From the NCBI GenBank assembly GCA_019239965.1, contig JAFAZC010000047.1:1-52816 (forward strand): 52,816 nt of DNA, read 5' to 3'. This document shows, in pieces, positions 20,580-29,315 of the stretch. Source of the stretch: Kutzneria sp. GTDB taxonomy: Bacteria > Actinomycetota > Actinomycetes > Mycobacteriales > Pseudonocardiaceae. Every line of letters begins with the position of its first letter. Position 1 is the first letter of the stretch. The position numbers and the translations under genes were made by a program. The notes under the pieces were generated by a model, which worked only from the letters and a program-made list of their open reading frames with translations, was not told the DNA's origin and did not search any database.

Positions 20580-21690
20580 ATGGCAGTCGCAGGCTTATTC
20601 CGAAACCGGGTCGCCCTGTGGGCGGCCGCCGCGTCGATCGTGGCGGTCACGGCCACCGCTGGCGGGTTGGCCGTCGCGCACTACTCCTCCTCGAACCCGA
20701 CGGCTGCCGCGGCACCGACGTCGGTTCCCAACGCGCAAGAACTTGTCGTGCAACGGAAAAACGCGACCACCGCCAGCCACCTCGCCGGCATGCTCGGTGA
20801 CCGCAACGGCGGCAGCTATGTGGACGAGAACGGCAAAGCCGTGGTGAACGTCCTGGACACCGAGGCGGCCGATCGGGTCCGCGCTGGCCAAGACAGTCCG
20901 TCACAGCATGAACGAGCTGACCTCCATCCAACAGACACTGAACGCCCTGCCGATAACGCCCAATTCGTCGTGGGCCATCGACGTAGCCACCAACCAAGTC
21001 GTCGTGCAGGTGTCCGACCAGACCCCCTCAACCAGCCTGCTCGAGACCGCCGGTCACTACGGTGACGCGGCCAAGATCGTGCACACGCACGGCAGCATCT
21101 CTCAGCAGGTTCTGGATGGTGACGGGATCAGCACCGACCAGATCACGTGCTCCGCCGGTTTCAACGCCACTGTCGGCAACGGCCAACCGGTCATCCTCAC
21201 CGCCGGGCACTGCACCGCCGGGCTGCCCTACTGGCAGGGCATCGGACCGTCGCTGGACACCAGCCCGTCATCCGCCGACTACGGCCTGATCCGGAACGAT
21301 TCGGATGACGGTCGCGGCGCCGTCGACACCTACAACGGCCGTAGTCAGCCGATCACCGAAGCCGGCGACGCCTACGTCGGTGAGCGGGTCTGCAAGGCGG
21401 GCGAGCGGACCGGGCTGACCTGTGGCAGGGTCACCGCGCTCAACGTGACGGTCAACTACGACAACGGCAAGGTCGTGCACGGGCTCGTCGAGACCAACGT
21501 GCACACCGACCACGGCGACAGCGGCGGCCCCCTGTTCGACGGATCCGTCGGCCTGGGAATGGTGTCCGGGGGAGACGGCCGGTCGGTGAGCTACTACCAG
21601 CCGCTGACGGACGCGCTCAATGCCTACTCACGCCGGTCCCTGCAGAACGCACCGTCGGCCGCCGGCATCTCGCTGACACGCACCGGCTGA
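20580..21690 (+). pseudogene. secreted S1 (chymotrypsin/streptogrisin-like) protease, frameshifted
   Basis: Frame one (20580 on) carries a signal peptide (WAAAASIVAVTATAGGLAVA) and the start of a streptogrisin-like propeptide (GGSYVDENGKAVVNVLD). At about 20879 the homology shifts frame by one base and continues as ALAKTVRHSMNELTSIQQTL. The mature protease then has the full triad: His in LTAGHCTAG, Asp in SADYGLI, Ser in DHGDSGGPLFD. Removing one C near 20879-20880 restores one protein of about 370 residues. It is either a recent frameshift or a sequencing error; the rest is intact, which argues for a recent event. Confidence 0.85.
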
Positions 21691-21756
21691 CAAGCACCGC
21701 GCGGCAACGTTTCTCCCGACTCACGGGAACAACCCGCGAAGCGCGCGACGATCCGT

Positions 21757-22401
21757 TCAGAGCAACGTGTCCGGCGTGATCGGCAAATCGCGCACCCGGC
21801 GGCCAGTGGCGTGGAACACGGCGTTGGAGATCGCCGCGGACACCCCGGTCGCGGTGACCTCACCGATCCCACGGGCACCGAGCGCGGTGCTCGTGGAATC
21901 GGCCCTGTCCACAAAGGACACATCGATGTCGGGCACGTCGGCCTCGACGGGCACCAAATAGGTGGACAAGCTCGACGTCACGATTCGGCCCAGCAGCCGA
22001 TCGGTTTCAGCGCGTTCCATCAGCGCCAGGCCGATTCCCCAGATGATGCCGCCGATCGCCTGGCTGCGCGCGGTCCTGCGGTTGAGAATGCGGCCGGGGT
22101 CGTAGGCACCGACCACACGGCTCACCCGGACCTCGCCGAGGTCGGGATCCACGCGGACCTCGACGAACACCGCGCCGTAGGAGAATCCCCCCGCGCTGGC
22201 CGCGCTCTCGCCGCGGGACTGGACGGGGTGGCCGTACCTGCTGAGGATCTGCTGATAGGTCTCGCCCCGTCGCGGGTCAGCGGTGAGGTACAACCGGCCG
22301 CCGTCTGCCGGGCGACAGATAGAACTCGTCGATCGGAACCCGTCGCGTTCCGTCCGCCTGGTCAGGGACACGCCCTTGTCCTTTTCCTCTTCCGACGGCA
22401 T
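21757..22401 (-). pseudogene. xanthine dehydrogenase-type molybdopterin subunit, C-terminal remnant
   Basis: A 214-residue frame that matches only the last part of the large molybdopterin subunit (normally over 700 residues). Seen: GAVFVEVRVDPDLGEVRVSR, VVGAYDPGRILNRRTARSQA, GGIIWGIGLALME, and STALGARGIGEVTATGVSAA, with the GARGIGE element near the active-site glutamate. The first 25 or so residues (MPSEEEKDKGVSLTRRTER) do not belong to that family and look like the start of another gene, so a deletion has probably fused two genes. The small and FAD subunits are absent. It is unlikely to be active. Confidence 0.8.
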
Positions 22402-22474
22402 GGTTGCCTCTCGTCATGCGGTACAACCCGGTGGGATGAACCCTCACCGTGGGCACGTGATCACATGCAACGCT

Positions 22475-22499
22475 ACGTCTCGTTTCGTAAACTAGACGT
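22475..22499. promoter_or_regulatory. 25-bp palindrome, TetR-type operator candidate
   Basis: ACGTCT at 22475-22480 mirrors AGACGT at 22494-22499, and GTTT (22482-22485) mirrors AAAC (22489-22492) around CGT, so 10 of 11 arm positions pair. The shape suits a TetR-family dimer. It is about 75 bases upstream of the dehydrogenase remnant and 32 bases from the nadC 3' end. No regulator gene survives beside it. Confidence 0.55.
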
Positions 22500-22530
22500 G
22501 AAATATCTCGGGTCACGGCCCGGGGATACG

Positions 22531-23397
22531 CTACATATCCAGGCCGATGTCCAGGGCCGGTGACGAATGAGTGAGACCGCCGACCGCGAGATAGTCGACC
22601 CCGGTTTCGGCATAGTCCCTCGCGACCTCGAGGGTCAGGCCGCCGGAGGCTTCCAGCAGTGTGCCGGTGCCCGCCGACCGCACTCGGTCGACAGCATCGG
22701 CGCACCACTCCGCGGTGAAGTTGTCGAGGAGCACTAGCTCCGCCCCGGCGGCGAGGGCCTCATCGAGCTGGCCCAGGGTGTCGACTTCCACCTCGCAGGA
22801 TAGATGCGGCGCGTGCGCTCTCGCCGCGCGCAGCGCGGCGGTCACCGATCCGGCCGCCCGCACGTGGTTGTCCTTGATCAGGATCGCGTCACCGAGCCCC
22901 AACCGGTGGTTGGCCCCGCCGCCACAGCGCACCGCGTACTTCTGCAGCAGTCGCAGTCCGGGCAGTGTCTTGCGCGAATCCCTTATCACACAACCGGTTC
23001 CAGCGACCGCCTCGACCCATGCCGCCGTTGCCGTCGCCACACCAGACAGATGGCACAACAGGTTCAGCGCGGTCCGCTCCGCGGTGACGAGTCCGCGCAC
23101 CGGGCCGCTCACCACAAGGGCAGGCTCGCCGGCCGACAAACGGGTACCGTCGTCCGCTGCAGACACGACACGGTAAGAGTTCCCCACCACTTCGTCGAGC
23201 ACCGCGAGTACAACGGGAATGCCGGCTATTGTGCCCTCGCGCCGAGGCGTGAAGCTGGCCACCGCTATCGCGTCGGCGGGCACGGTCGCCGCTGTGGTGA
23301 CGTCGAACCCGTAACGCAGGTCCTCCTCGAGCGCGGCACGGATTACCCGCGCCATGTCGTTTGTGTCAATACCCGATCCCGCTGTGCCCGGGTTCAT
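22531..23397 (-). CDS. nadC: nicotinate-nucleotide pyrophosphorylase (carboxylating)
   Basis: A 288-residue quinolinate phosphoribosyltransferase of de novo NAD synthesis. Seen: ERTALNLLCHLSGVATATA, the substrate-arginine and lysine segments RDSRKTLPGLRLLQKYAVRC and GGGANHRLGLGDAILIKDNH, and EVEVDTLGQLDEAL. ATG at 23397 overlaps the nadB stop by four bases (ATGA). It is the last gene of a nadA-nadB-nadC operon. Confidence 0.96.
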   Translation of the reverse strand: MNPGTAGSGIDTNDMARVIRAALEEDLRYGFDVTTAATVPADAIAVASFTPRREGTIAGIPVVLAVLDEVVGNSYRVVSAADDGTRLSAGEPALVVSGPVRGLVTAERTALNLLCHLSGVATATAAWVEAVAGTGCVIRDSRKTLPGLRLLQKYAVRCGGGANHRLGLGDAILIKDNHVRAAGSVTAALRAARAHAPHLSCEVEVDTLGQLDEALAAGAELVLLDNFTAEWCADAVDRVRSAGTGTLLEASGGLTLEVARDYAETGVDYLAVGGLTHSSPALDIGLDM

Positions 23398-25016
23398 GCG
23401 GCACCGCCGAGCGCGGGTGCGTCGAACAGCATCGGCCGGCCGCCCGCGTCCAACCGGACCGGGATGCTCCGCCGCCACAACCCGTCGTTCCTGCCGGGAT
23501 AGTCGATACGGACGTGGCACCCACGTGACTCGGTGCGACACGCGGCCACCGCGAGCAACGCCTCGGCAACCACCGTCAGCGCCGCGTCCTCGACGATCCG
23601 CCGTGTGCGCAACGCCCGCACCACGGTCGAACGGTCCAGTGCGCGGGCGGCGGCGGCGAGGCCGTCGGCGTTGCGGCCGATCCCCGCGTACCGGCTCATC
23701 GTTCGCTGCAGCACGTCCCGGTCGGCCACGGGAGCGGCCAGTGACAGGATTGGCTCGGCGAGCGCGGGGTCACCGAGCCGCCCGGCGGCGAGATCTGCCG
23801 CGACCGCCCGTGCGACCCGGCCACCCATCACCATGCCTTCCACCAAACTGTTGGACGCCAACCGGTTCGCGCCGTGCAAGCCTGTCCTTGCCACCTCCCC
23901 GGCCGCGTAGAGACCGGTCACGGAGCTGCGACCGTCCACCGTGCAGACCACACCGCCGCACAGGAAGTGGGCGGCCGGCGCCACCGGAATCGGCTGTGCC
24001 GCCGGGTCGATGCCCGCCTCGGCGCAGGCGGCGAACACCGTGGGGAACCTGGTTCGAAACGCCGAACGACCCAGGTGGGTGGCGTCGAGGAAGACGTGAT
24101 CGGTGCCGGTCTGCGCCATCCGCCGGCTGACCGCCGCCGAGACGACGTCCCGCGGCGCGAGGTCGGCCAGCGGATGCACGCCATGCATGACCCTTGTCCC
24201 GCGTGCGTCCACCAGCACCGCCCCCTCACCCCGGACCGCCTCGGTGATCAGCGCACACCGCCCTCGCGCATCCTGGCCGGTGTAGAGCACGGTCGGGTGG
24301 AACTGCACGAACTCCACATCGGCGAGCACCGCCCCGGCCCGCAGCGCCAACGCGAGCCCGTCGGCCGTCGCCACGTCGGGATTGGACGTGACCTGGTACA
24401 GCTGGCCCACCCCTCCGGTGGCCAGCAGTACCGCGGGGGCCCGCAGGACGCCCGGCGTGCCAACACCGTCCAGCACGGCCACCCCGGCCACGGCGCCGGC
24501 GGAGGTGCGCAGAGCCTCGACGGCGATGTGGTTGTCCAGCACCGTGATGCGCCGGTCGCGGGCGGCCACGAGCAGCGCGCGCTCAACCTCGGCGCCGGTA
24601 GCATCTCCACCGGCGTGTACCACCCGGAAAGCGCTGTGGCCACCTTCCTTCGTCCGTGCCAGCCGGCCGTCCGCCCCGGTGTCGAAAACCGCCCCCGCGC
24701 CCCTGATCTCGGCCACGGCCGCGGGGCCGTCGGCAAGGATCGAGGCCACCACGTCGGCCTCGCACAGTCCCGCTCCCGCGGTGAGCGTGTCGGCGACGTG
24801 AGCGGCCAGCGAGTCACCCGGCTCATGCTCGCCGGGCAGCACCACCGCGACACCACCCTGCGCCCATCGGGTGTTGCCGTCCCCGGCGGTGGCCTTGGTG
24901 ACGACGACGACACGCAGACCAAGCGCGGCCGCGTCGATCGCTGCCGTCAGGCCGGCGACGCCGCTGCCGATGACCACCAGGTCGGCATCGGCCGCCCAGT
25001 CCGGTGCGATCCTCAT
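23394..25016 (-). CDS. nadB: L-aspartate oxidase
   Basis: A 540-residue flavoprotein that oxidises aspartate to iminoaspartate for NadA. Seen: the FAD-binding [61 protein letters not shown], and [20 protein letters not shown]. The C-terminal [20 protein letters not shown] is typical. ATG at 25016 overlaps the nadA stop (ATGA). The C-terminal helical domain is full length. Confidence 0.96.
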   Translation of the reverse strand: MRIAPDWAADADLVVIGSGVAGLTAAIDAAALGLRVVVVTKATAGDGNTRWAQGGVAVVLPGEHEPGDSLAAHVADTLTAGAGLCEADVVASILADGPAAVAEIRGAGAVFDTGADGRLARTKEGGHSAFRVVHAGGDATGAEVERALLVAARDRRITVLDNHIAVEALRTSAGAVAGVAVLDGVGTPGVLRAPAVLLATGGVGQLYQVTSNPDVATADGLALALRAGAVLADVEFVQFHPTVLYTGQDARGRCALITEAVRGEGAVLVDARGTRVMHGVHPLADLAPRDVVSAAVSRRMAQTGTDHVFLDATHLGRSAFRTRFPTVFAACAEAGIDPAAQPIPVAPAAHFLCGGVVCTVDGRSSVTGLYAAGEVARTGLHGANRLASNSLVEGMVMGGRVARAVAADLAAGRLGDPALAEPILSLAAPVADRDVLQRTMSRYAGIGRNADGLAAAARALDRSTVVRALRTRRIVEDAALTVVAEALLAVAACRTESRGCHVRIDYPGRNDGLWRRSIPVRLDAGGRPMLFDAPALGGAA

Positions 25017-26038
25017 TCGGCACCCCCCGGCCGGCCGATTTCGATCATCCGCTGCACCGCTCCTCGTGCTCTCGCGGCGACATCCGCGTCGACGTGCACC
25101 TCGTCGGCGCCGTCCCGCAGCGCACGCAGCAGCGCGGCCGGCGTGATCATCTTCATGTAGCGGCAGGACGCCCGGTCGTTGACCGCCTGGAACCGCACCC
25201 CGGGCGCGGCCTTGCGCAACTGGTGCAGCATGCCCACTTCGGTGGCCACCAGCACCGACGTGGCCTTGGTGCGCCGGGCCTCGGTGAGCATGTCTCCTGT
25301 GGAGAGGATCCTCACCCGCTCGGCTGGCACGGCACCGGCACCGGCCAGGTACAGCGCCGAGGTCGCACACCCACACTCGGGGTGGACGAACAGCTCGGCC
25401 TCCGGATCGGCCGCGGCCTTGTCGGCCAGCTCGGCGCCGTTGATAGCGGCGTGCACATGGCACTCCCCCGCCCACACGTGGAGGTTCTCCCGGCCGGTCA
25501 CCCGGCGCACATGGTTGCCGAGGAACTGGTCCGGACAGAACAGCACCTCCCGGTCGGCGGGGATCGAGGCGACCACGTCGACGGCGTTGGACGAGGTGCA
25601 GCAGATGTCCGTCTCGGCCTTCACCTCGGCGGTGGTGTTGACATAGGACACCACCACCGCGCCGGGGTGCTCCGCCTTCCACTCCCGCAGCTGCGGGCCG
25701 GTGATGGAGTCGGCGAGCGAGCATCCCGCCCGTTCATCGGGGATGAGCACGGTCTTGTCGGGGCTGAGGATCTTGGCCGTCTCAGCCATGAAGTGCACCC
25801 CGCAGAACACGATCGTGGAAGCCTCGCTGCTCGCGGCGATCCGACTCAGCGCCAAGGAGTCGCCGGTGTGATCGGCAACGTCCTGGATCTCGGGCAGCTG
25901 GTAGTTGTGCGCCAGCACCACCGCGTCCCGCTGGGCGGCCAGCGCGCGCACCTCCGCCCGCCAGTCGGCATCAGCCGGCACCCCGGTGTAGCCGGTCTCG
26001 GTCCGCACGGGTGTCAGGGCCTGCGTGCCTGTGGTCAT
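25013..26038 (-). CDS. nadA: quinolinate synthase
   Basis: A 341-residue [4Fe-4S] enzyme that condenses iminoaspartate with DHAP. Seen: [67 protein letters not shown] and [15 protein letters not shown]. Three cysteines (in FCGVHF, ECGC region and SCRYMKMI) are placed as the cluster ligands of the family. It is first in the nad operon and divergent from the Nudix regulator gene, with a palindrome in the gap. Confidence 0.96.
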   Translation of the reverse strand: MTTGTQALTPVRTETGYTGVPADADWRAEVRALAAQRDAVVLAHNYQLPEIQDVADHTGDSLALSRIAASSEASTIVFCGVHFMAETAKILSPDKTVLIPDERAGCSLADSITGPQLREWKAEHPGAVVVSYVNTTAEVKAETDICCTSSNAVDVVASIPADREVLFCPDQFLGNHVRRVTGRENLHVWAGECHVHAAINGAELADKAAADPEAELFVHPECGCATSALYLAGAGAVPAERVRILSTGDMLTEARRTKATSVLVATEVGMLHQLRKAAPGVRFQAVNDRASCRYMKMITPAALLRALRDGADEVHVDADVAARARGAVQRMIEIGRPGGAE

Positions 26039-26070
26039 GGCCAGCCCTCCTCACGATTGCCGCCATGCCA

Positions 26071-26093
26071 GTTTTCGCCTTATGATCGAAAAC
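26071..26093. promoter_or_regulatory. candidate NrtR operator between nadA and the Nudix regulator gene
   Basis: GTTTTCG at 26071-26077 and CGAAAAC at 26087-26093 form a perfect 7-base inverted repeat with a 9-base spacer. It lies in the 55-base divergent gap, touching the ATG at 26094 and overlapping the alternative ATG at 26082. Position and symmetry fit autoregulation plus control of nadABC. Confidence 0.65.
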
Positions 26094-26792
26094 ATGGTCG
26101 ATCCTATCAGCTCGTCGGGTGGAACCGACACTGAAGTGCTGGCCGTGGTGCTCCAGGTGAGAGAGGGATCACTACAGGTCCTGCTCTGGGAACGCGCACA
26201 GGAGCCACACGCAAACCGCTGGTCGCTGCCTGGCGGACGACTGGGACCCGAAGAAGACGTGGAGACCTCGATCCGTCGGCAGCTGGCCGAGAAGGTCGAC
26301 GTCCGCAAACTCGCCCATGTCGAACAGCTGGCGGTGTTCAGCGCCCCGGACCGGGTTCCGGGGCCCCGCGTGATCGCCAGCGCGTTTCTCGGCCTCATTC
26401 CCTGCGACGTCGATCCGGAAGTGCCGGAGGACACCGCCTGGTATCCCGTGGACACGCCGCCGGTCACCGCCTTCGACCATGAGGCGATCATCCACAGGGC
26501 CCGTGGCAGACTTCGGGCGAAACTGTCGTACACCAACCTCGGATTCGCACTCGCTCCTCCGGAGTTCACCATTTCGGCGCTGCGCCAGCTGTATTCGGCC
26601 GCGCTCGGCTACCGGGTCGCCGCCACCAATTTGCAGCGGGTGCTGTCCCGTCGGGGCCTGCTCGAGCCGATCGGGCGCACGACGCAGCCGGGTCCGGCCG
26701 GCGGTCGTCCCGCGGCGCTGTTCCGCTTCACTGGCCACGGCATGGTAGTGACCGATCCGTTCGCTGTGCTGCGACCACCGAGCAACGCCTGA
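26094..26792 (+). CDS. nrtR: Nudix-domain transcriptional regulator, NrtR type
   Basis: About 232 residues. The N-terminal Nudix fold (EVLAVVLQVREGSLQVLLWE, SLPGGRLGPEEDVETSIRRQ) retains the GRLGPEEDVETSIRRQLAEK region but the Nudix box is degenerate, lacking REXXEE, as in regulatory members that bind rather than cleave ADP-ribose or related ligands. The C-terminal 80 residues (ISALRQLYSAALGYRVAATN, RRGLLEPIG) form a winged-helix-like DNA-binding domain. Divergence from nadABC and the palindrome between them support control of NAD synthesis. ATG at 26082 would add four residues; either is possible. Confidence 0.87.
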   Translation: MVDPISSSGGTDTEVLAVVLQVREGSLQVLLWERAQEPHANRWSLPGGRLGPEEDVETSIRRQLAEKVDVRKLAHVEQLAVFSAPDRVPGPRVIASAFLGLIPCDVDPEVPEDTAWYPVDTPPVTAFDHEAIIHRARGRLRAKLSYTNLGFALAPPEFTISALRQLYSAALGYRVAATNLQRVLSRRGLLEPIGRTTQPGPAGGRPAALFRFTGHGMVVTDPFAVLRPPSNA

Positions 26793-26814
26793 GCCGGCGG
26801 CGTAACGTGGCCGG

Positions 26815-27495
26815 GTGGCCGAGACGCTGCCGATATTCCCGCTGAACACGGTGCTGCTGCCGGGTACGGCGTTACCGCTGCACATTTTCGAGCCGCGGTA
26901 CCGGCAGCTGACCGTCGACCTGATGACGGGCGCGGTCGCCGACCGCAGTTTCGGTGTGATCGCAATCCGGCCTGGCTGGTCCACCGAGGTGAACTCGCTC
27001 TCGCAGGTGCACGACGTGGGGTGCTCGGCGTTGTTGCGGCAGGCCAAACGCCTTCCCGATGGCGGGTTCGACATCGTGACGAGGGGCGAACGACGGTTTC
27101 GGCTGTTGGCACTCGACGCGTACAGCGCCCCCTACCTGGTCGGCAGCGTCCGGTGGCTCCCCGACAGCGAACCGTCGGGCGCCATCGCGGAGGCCGTGCC
27201 GGTGCTTTCCGAATCGGCCCGCGCCGCGCACCGCAGATACTGCGGCGTCGCCTGGCAGCGGGAGGACTGGGCCGAGCCTGGAACGGACACCGACACGATG
27301 TCGCTGGCGCACCAAATCGCCGCGGACTGCGTGCTGGCACTGGAGGACCGCCAACGCCTGCTCGAGGAGACCAATCCGCTCCGCCGGCTGCGCATGGTGC
27401 GCCGGCTGCTCAACCGAGAGACCGGAATACTGAACGAACTGCGGGCCGTACCGGCATCGCTATTCGGACTCGGCAGCAGGCCGAGCAGAAACTAG
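26815..27495 (+). CDS. LON substrate-binding domain protein (no ATPase or protease domain)
   Basis: A 226-residue protein containing only the LON N-terminal domain: TLPIFPLNTVLLPGTALPLH, IFEPRYRQLTVDLM, then a helical C-terminus (LEDRQRLLEETNPLRRLRMV). Such stand-alone LON proteins are common in actinobacteria and are thought to bind unfolded or client proteins; no activity is established for this one. Start GTG at 26815, 22 bases after the Nudix regulator gene, so the two are probably cotranscribed. Confidence 0.88.
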   Translation: MAETLPIFPLNTVLLPGTALPLHIFEPRYRQLTVDLMTGAVADRSFGVIAIRPGWSTEVNSLSQVHDVGCSALLRQAKRLPDGGFDIVTRGERRFRLLALDAYSAPYLVGSVRWLPDSEPSGAIAEAVPVLSESARAAHRRYCGVAWQREDWAEPGTDTDTMSLAHQIAADCVLALEDRQRLLEETNPLRRLRMVRRLLNRETGILNELRAVPASLFGLGSRPSRN

Positions 27496-27500
27496 GCAGT

Positions 27501-27563
27501 CTGGGCGTCGCTCCGTGGTTCGGTATTCCCCCACCCGCCGCTGGGGGACGACCCCGAGCCCAG
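27501..27563. terminator. candidate hairpin between convergent genes
   Basis: CCCCCA (27528-27533) pairs with TGGGGG (27542-27547) around an eight-base loop, and CTGGGC (27501-27506) can pair with GCCCAG (27558-27563) outside it. The site lies between the convergent LON and DUF2567 genes. There is no U-tract, so termination is only suggested by position. Confidence 0.35.
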
Positions 27564-27648
27564 TCTACCAGCGGCAACCGACAAATGATCTCCACGGCGG
27601 CCAGCTGTTGACAACCCGACCCCCTGTGGACAACCTCGCGCCGGTGCC

Positions 27649-28329
27649 CTACCCGAGCCGACGGCCGAGGTCGTCCATTCCGTTCCAGGCCGCCATGGCA
27701 CCGTAGGCCAGCGCGGTGGTCAGCGGCTGGGCAAGAATCGCCCAGGACGACTCCAGCACCGGTGCGACGTCCACCACGGTGCCGTTGGCCTGCACTCCGG
27801 CCACCGCGTAGTGGCCCCCGGCGAGGGAGATCCCCACCTGCGCCGCCAGCCACGCGGCCAGCGCGGATCCGGCGACCGCGGCGAACATGATCACCGGCCC
27901 ACGTCGTTCCCGCAACAGCCACACCGCAGCGCCCACAACGGCGCCGACACCGAGTCCGAGCAGCATGAAGATCACCAGGTCGTCGAACCGGTGCGAGCTC
28001 TCGTCCAGCAGGGGAACGCGGGTACCGTCGCTGATCAGGACACGCTGTGACGGCGCGAGCGCCGACCACAGCCAGCCGACCGCGAGTCCGGACAGCGCCA
28101 CGAAGGACATCAGACTCAGCCCCGGCAGCAGGTCCCTGCGGACAATCACCGGAGGGCGAGCCCGCACCGCACGCGCCGGTGTCTCCGGCAGGTCCGGCCG
28201 CAGGTCTTCCACGAGGGGCCGCCCGCCAGCACCGTGCCGCCTCGTCCGGACCGGCTCCTCCGCGGTGCCCTGTCCGTCGGCGGCGGGGATCCGGACCGGC
28301 GCCGCCCGCTCGACCGGTTCTTCTGACAC
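27649..28329 (-). CDS. DUF2567 family membrane protein
   Basis: A 226-residue protein with a charged N-terminal tail of about 60 residues (RIPAADGQGTAEEPVRTRRH), then four hydrophobic segments (LLPGLSLMSFVALSGLAVGW, FDDLVIFMLLGLGVGAVVGA, and two later ones). The arrangement matches actinobacterial DUF2567 proteins, found near nad or bio genes in mycobacteria too (from memory). Function unknown. It precedes a 167-base gap to bioD on the same strand; that gap shows no gene. Confidence 0.78.
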   Translation of the reverse strand: MSEEPVERAAPVRIPAADGQGTAEEPVRTRRHGAGGRPLVEDLRPDLPETPARAVRARPPVIVRRDLLPGLSLMSFVALSGLAVGWLWSALAPSQRVLISDGTRVPLLDESSHRFDDLVIFMLLGLGVGAVVGAAVWLLRERRGPVIMFAAVAGSALAAWLAAQVGISLAGGHYAVAGVQANGTVVDVAPVLESSWAILAQPLTTALAYGAMAAWNGMDDLGRRLG

Positions 28330-28496
28330 CTGCCAGACCCTAGCCGACGGCCGGCACGGGGATACGCCACCCGTGTCGGCCGCGCGGCGCCGTCCACCCA
28401 GAGAGTGTCACCTGCACGACCATCCGCCCCCGCGCGACCGCAGAGTCCGACAGTGGCCAATCGGCTCACGCAGGTCGCGCTCGGCGGTCACCGCGG

Positions 28497-29225
28497 CTAC
28501 TCCTCGCGCGAGGCGGTGTACCGGTCGGCGAACAGGTCGGGATCGAAAGCGCCCCCCAGCCACGGCGACAGCGCCGCCCGTGCCACGCCGAGGAACTCGA
28601 CGGCGTCGAGCAGGCCCGCGCCGTCGGGTAGGACCCCGAGCAGCGGCGCCCCGGCCGCCTCGGGAAGGTCAACCAGATTGCAGCGGGAGGCCAGGTCCGG
28701 CCGCTCCGGCCAGCGGCCGATCAGCACACCGGCGCACTCAACTCCGCGACGCAGCAGCACCTCCGCGGTCAGAGCGGTGACGTTGAGCGTGCCGAGTCCG
28801 GCCTCGGCCACCACCAGGACCAGCGCGTTGAGCGCCCACGCCACATCGGCGAGGGTGCCGCCGGTGTCGTCGAACCTGACGAGCAGGCCGCCGGCACCCT
28901 CGACAAGGACGAGATCGTGATCGCTGGCCAGGTCGGCGACCACCGCGGCGGCCTCACCGGGTCGCACCTGCGGCAGACCCGCCCTCGTCGCGGCGGTGTC
29001 CGGAGCGAGCGGCTCGGGATAACGGCGCAGCTCTCTGCTGGTGATCTTGCCCGCCAGCCGGGCCACTTCGTCGAGATCCCCCGGTTCATGGGTGCCGACA
29101 CCGGTCTGCGCCGGCTTGACCACGGCGACCCGCTGCCCGCCATCCACCGCGAGCGCGGCGATCGCCGCCGTGATCATGGTCTTGCCGACCCCGGTGCCGG
29201 TGCCGGTGATCACGAGGATGCTCAT
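28497..29225 (-). CDS. bioD: dethiobiotin synthetase
   Basis: A 242-residue P-loop enzyme that closes the ureido ring of DAPA with CO2 and ATP. Seen: the Walker-type TGTGTGVGKTMITAAIA near the N-terminus, KPAQTG, EGAGGLLVRF and GTLNVTALTAE. ATG at 29225. bioA lies 2.5 kb upstream on the same strand, but no bioF or bioB is in the window. Confidence 0.95.
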   Translation of the reverse strand: MSILVITGTGTGVGKTMITAAIAALAVDGGQRVAVVKPAQTGVGTHEPGDLDEVARLAGKITSRELRRYPEPLAPDTAATRAGLPQVRPGEAAAVVADLASDHDLVLVEGAGGLLVRFDDTGGTLADVAWALNALVLVVAEAGLGTLNVTALTAEVLLRRGVECAGVLIGRWPERPDLASRCNLVDLPEAAGAPLLGVLPDGAGLLDAVEFLGVARAALSPWLGGAFDPDLFADRYTASREE

Positions 29226-29315
29226 AGTTCCGTCACGACCAGTCAGGTTACGACCAGGTCGTCCTGGCCGGGACAGGCAGGGGCCAGCCGCACCCGCTGT
29301 CCCGGCCGGAACCGC

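Noticed and set aside
27625..27633. TGTGGACAA, which is an actinobacterial DnaA box in reverse
   Set aside because: Only one exact box, with no dnaA, dnaN or AT-rich unwinding region; a replication origin is not supported.
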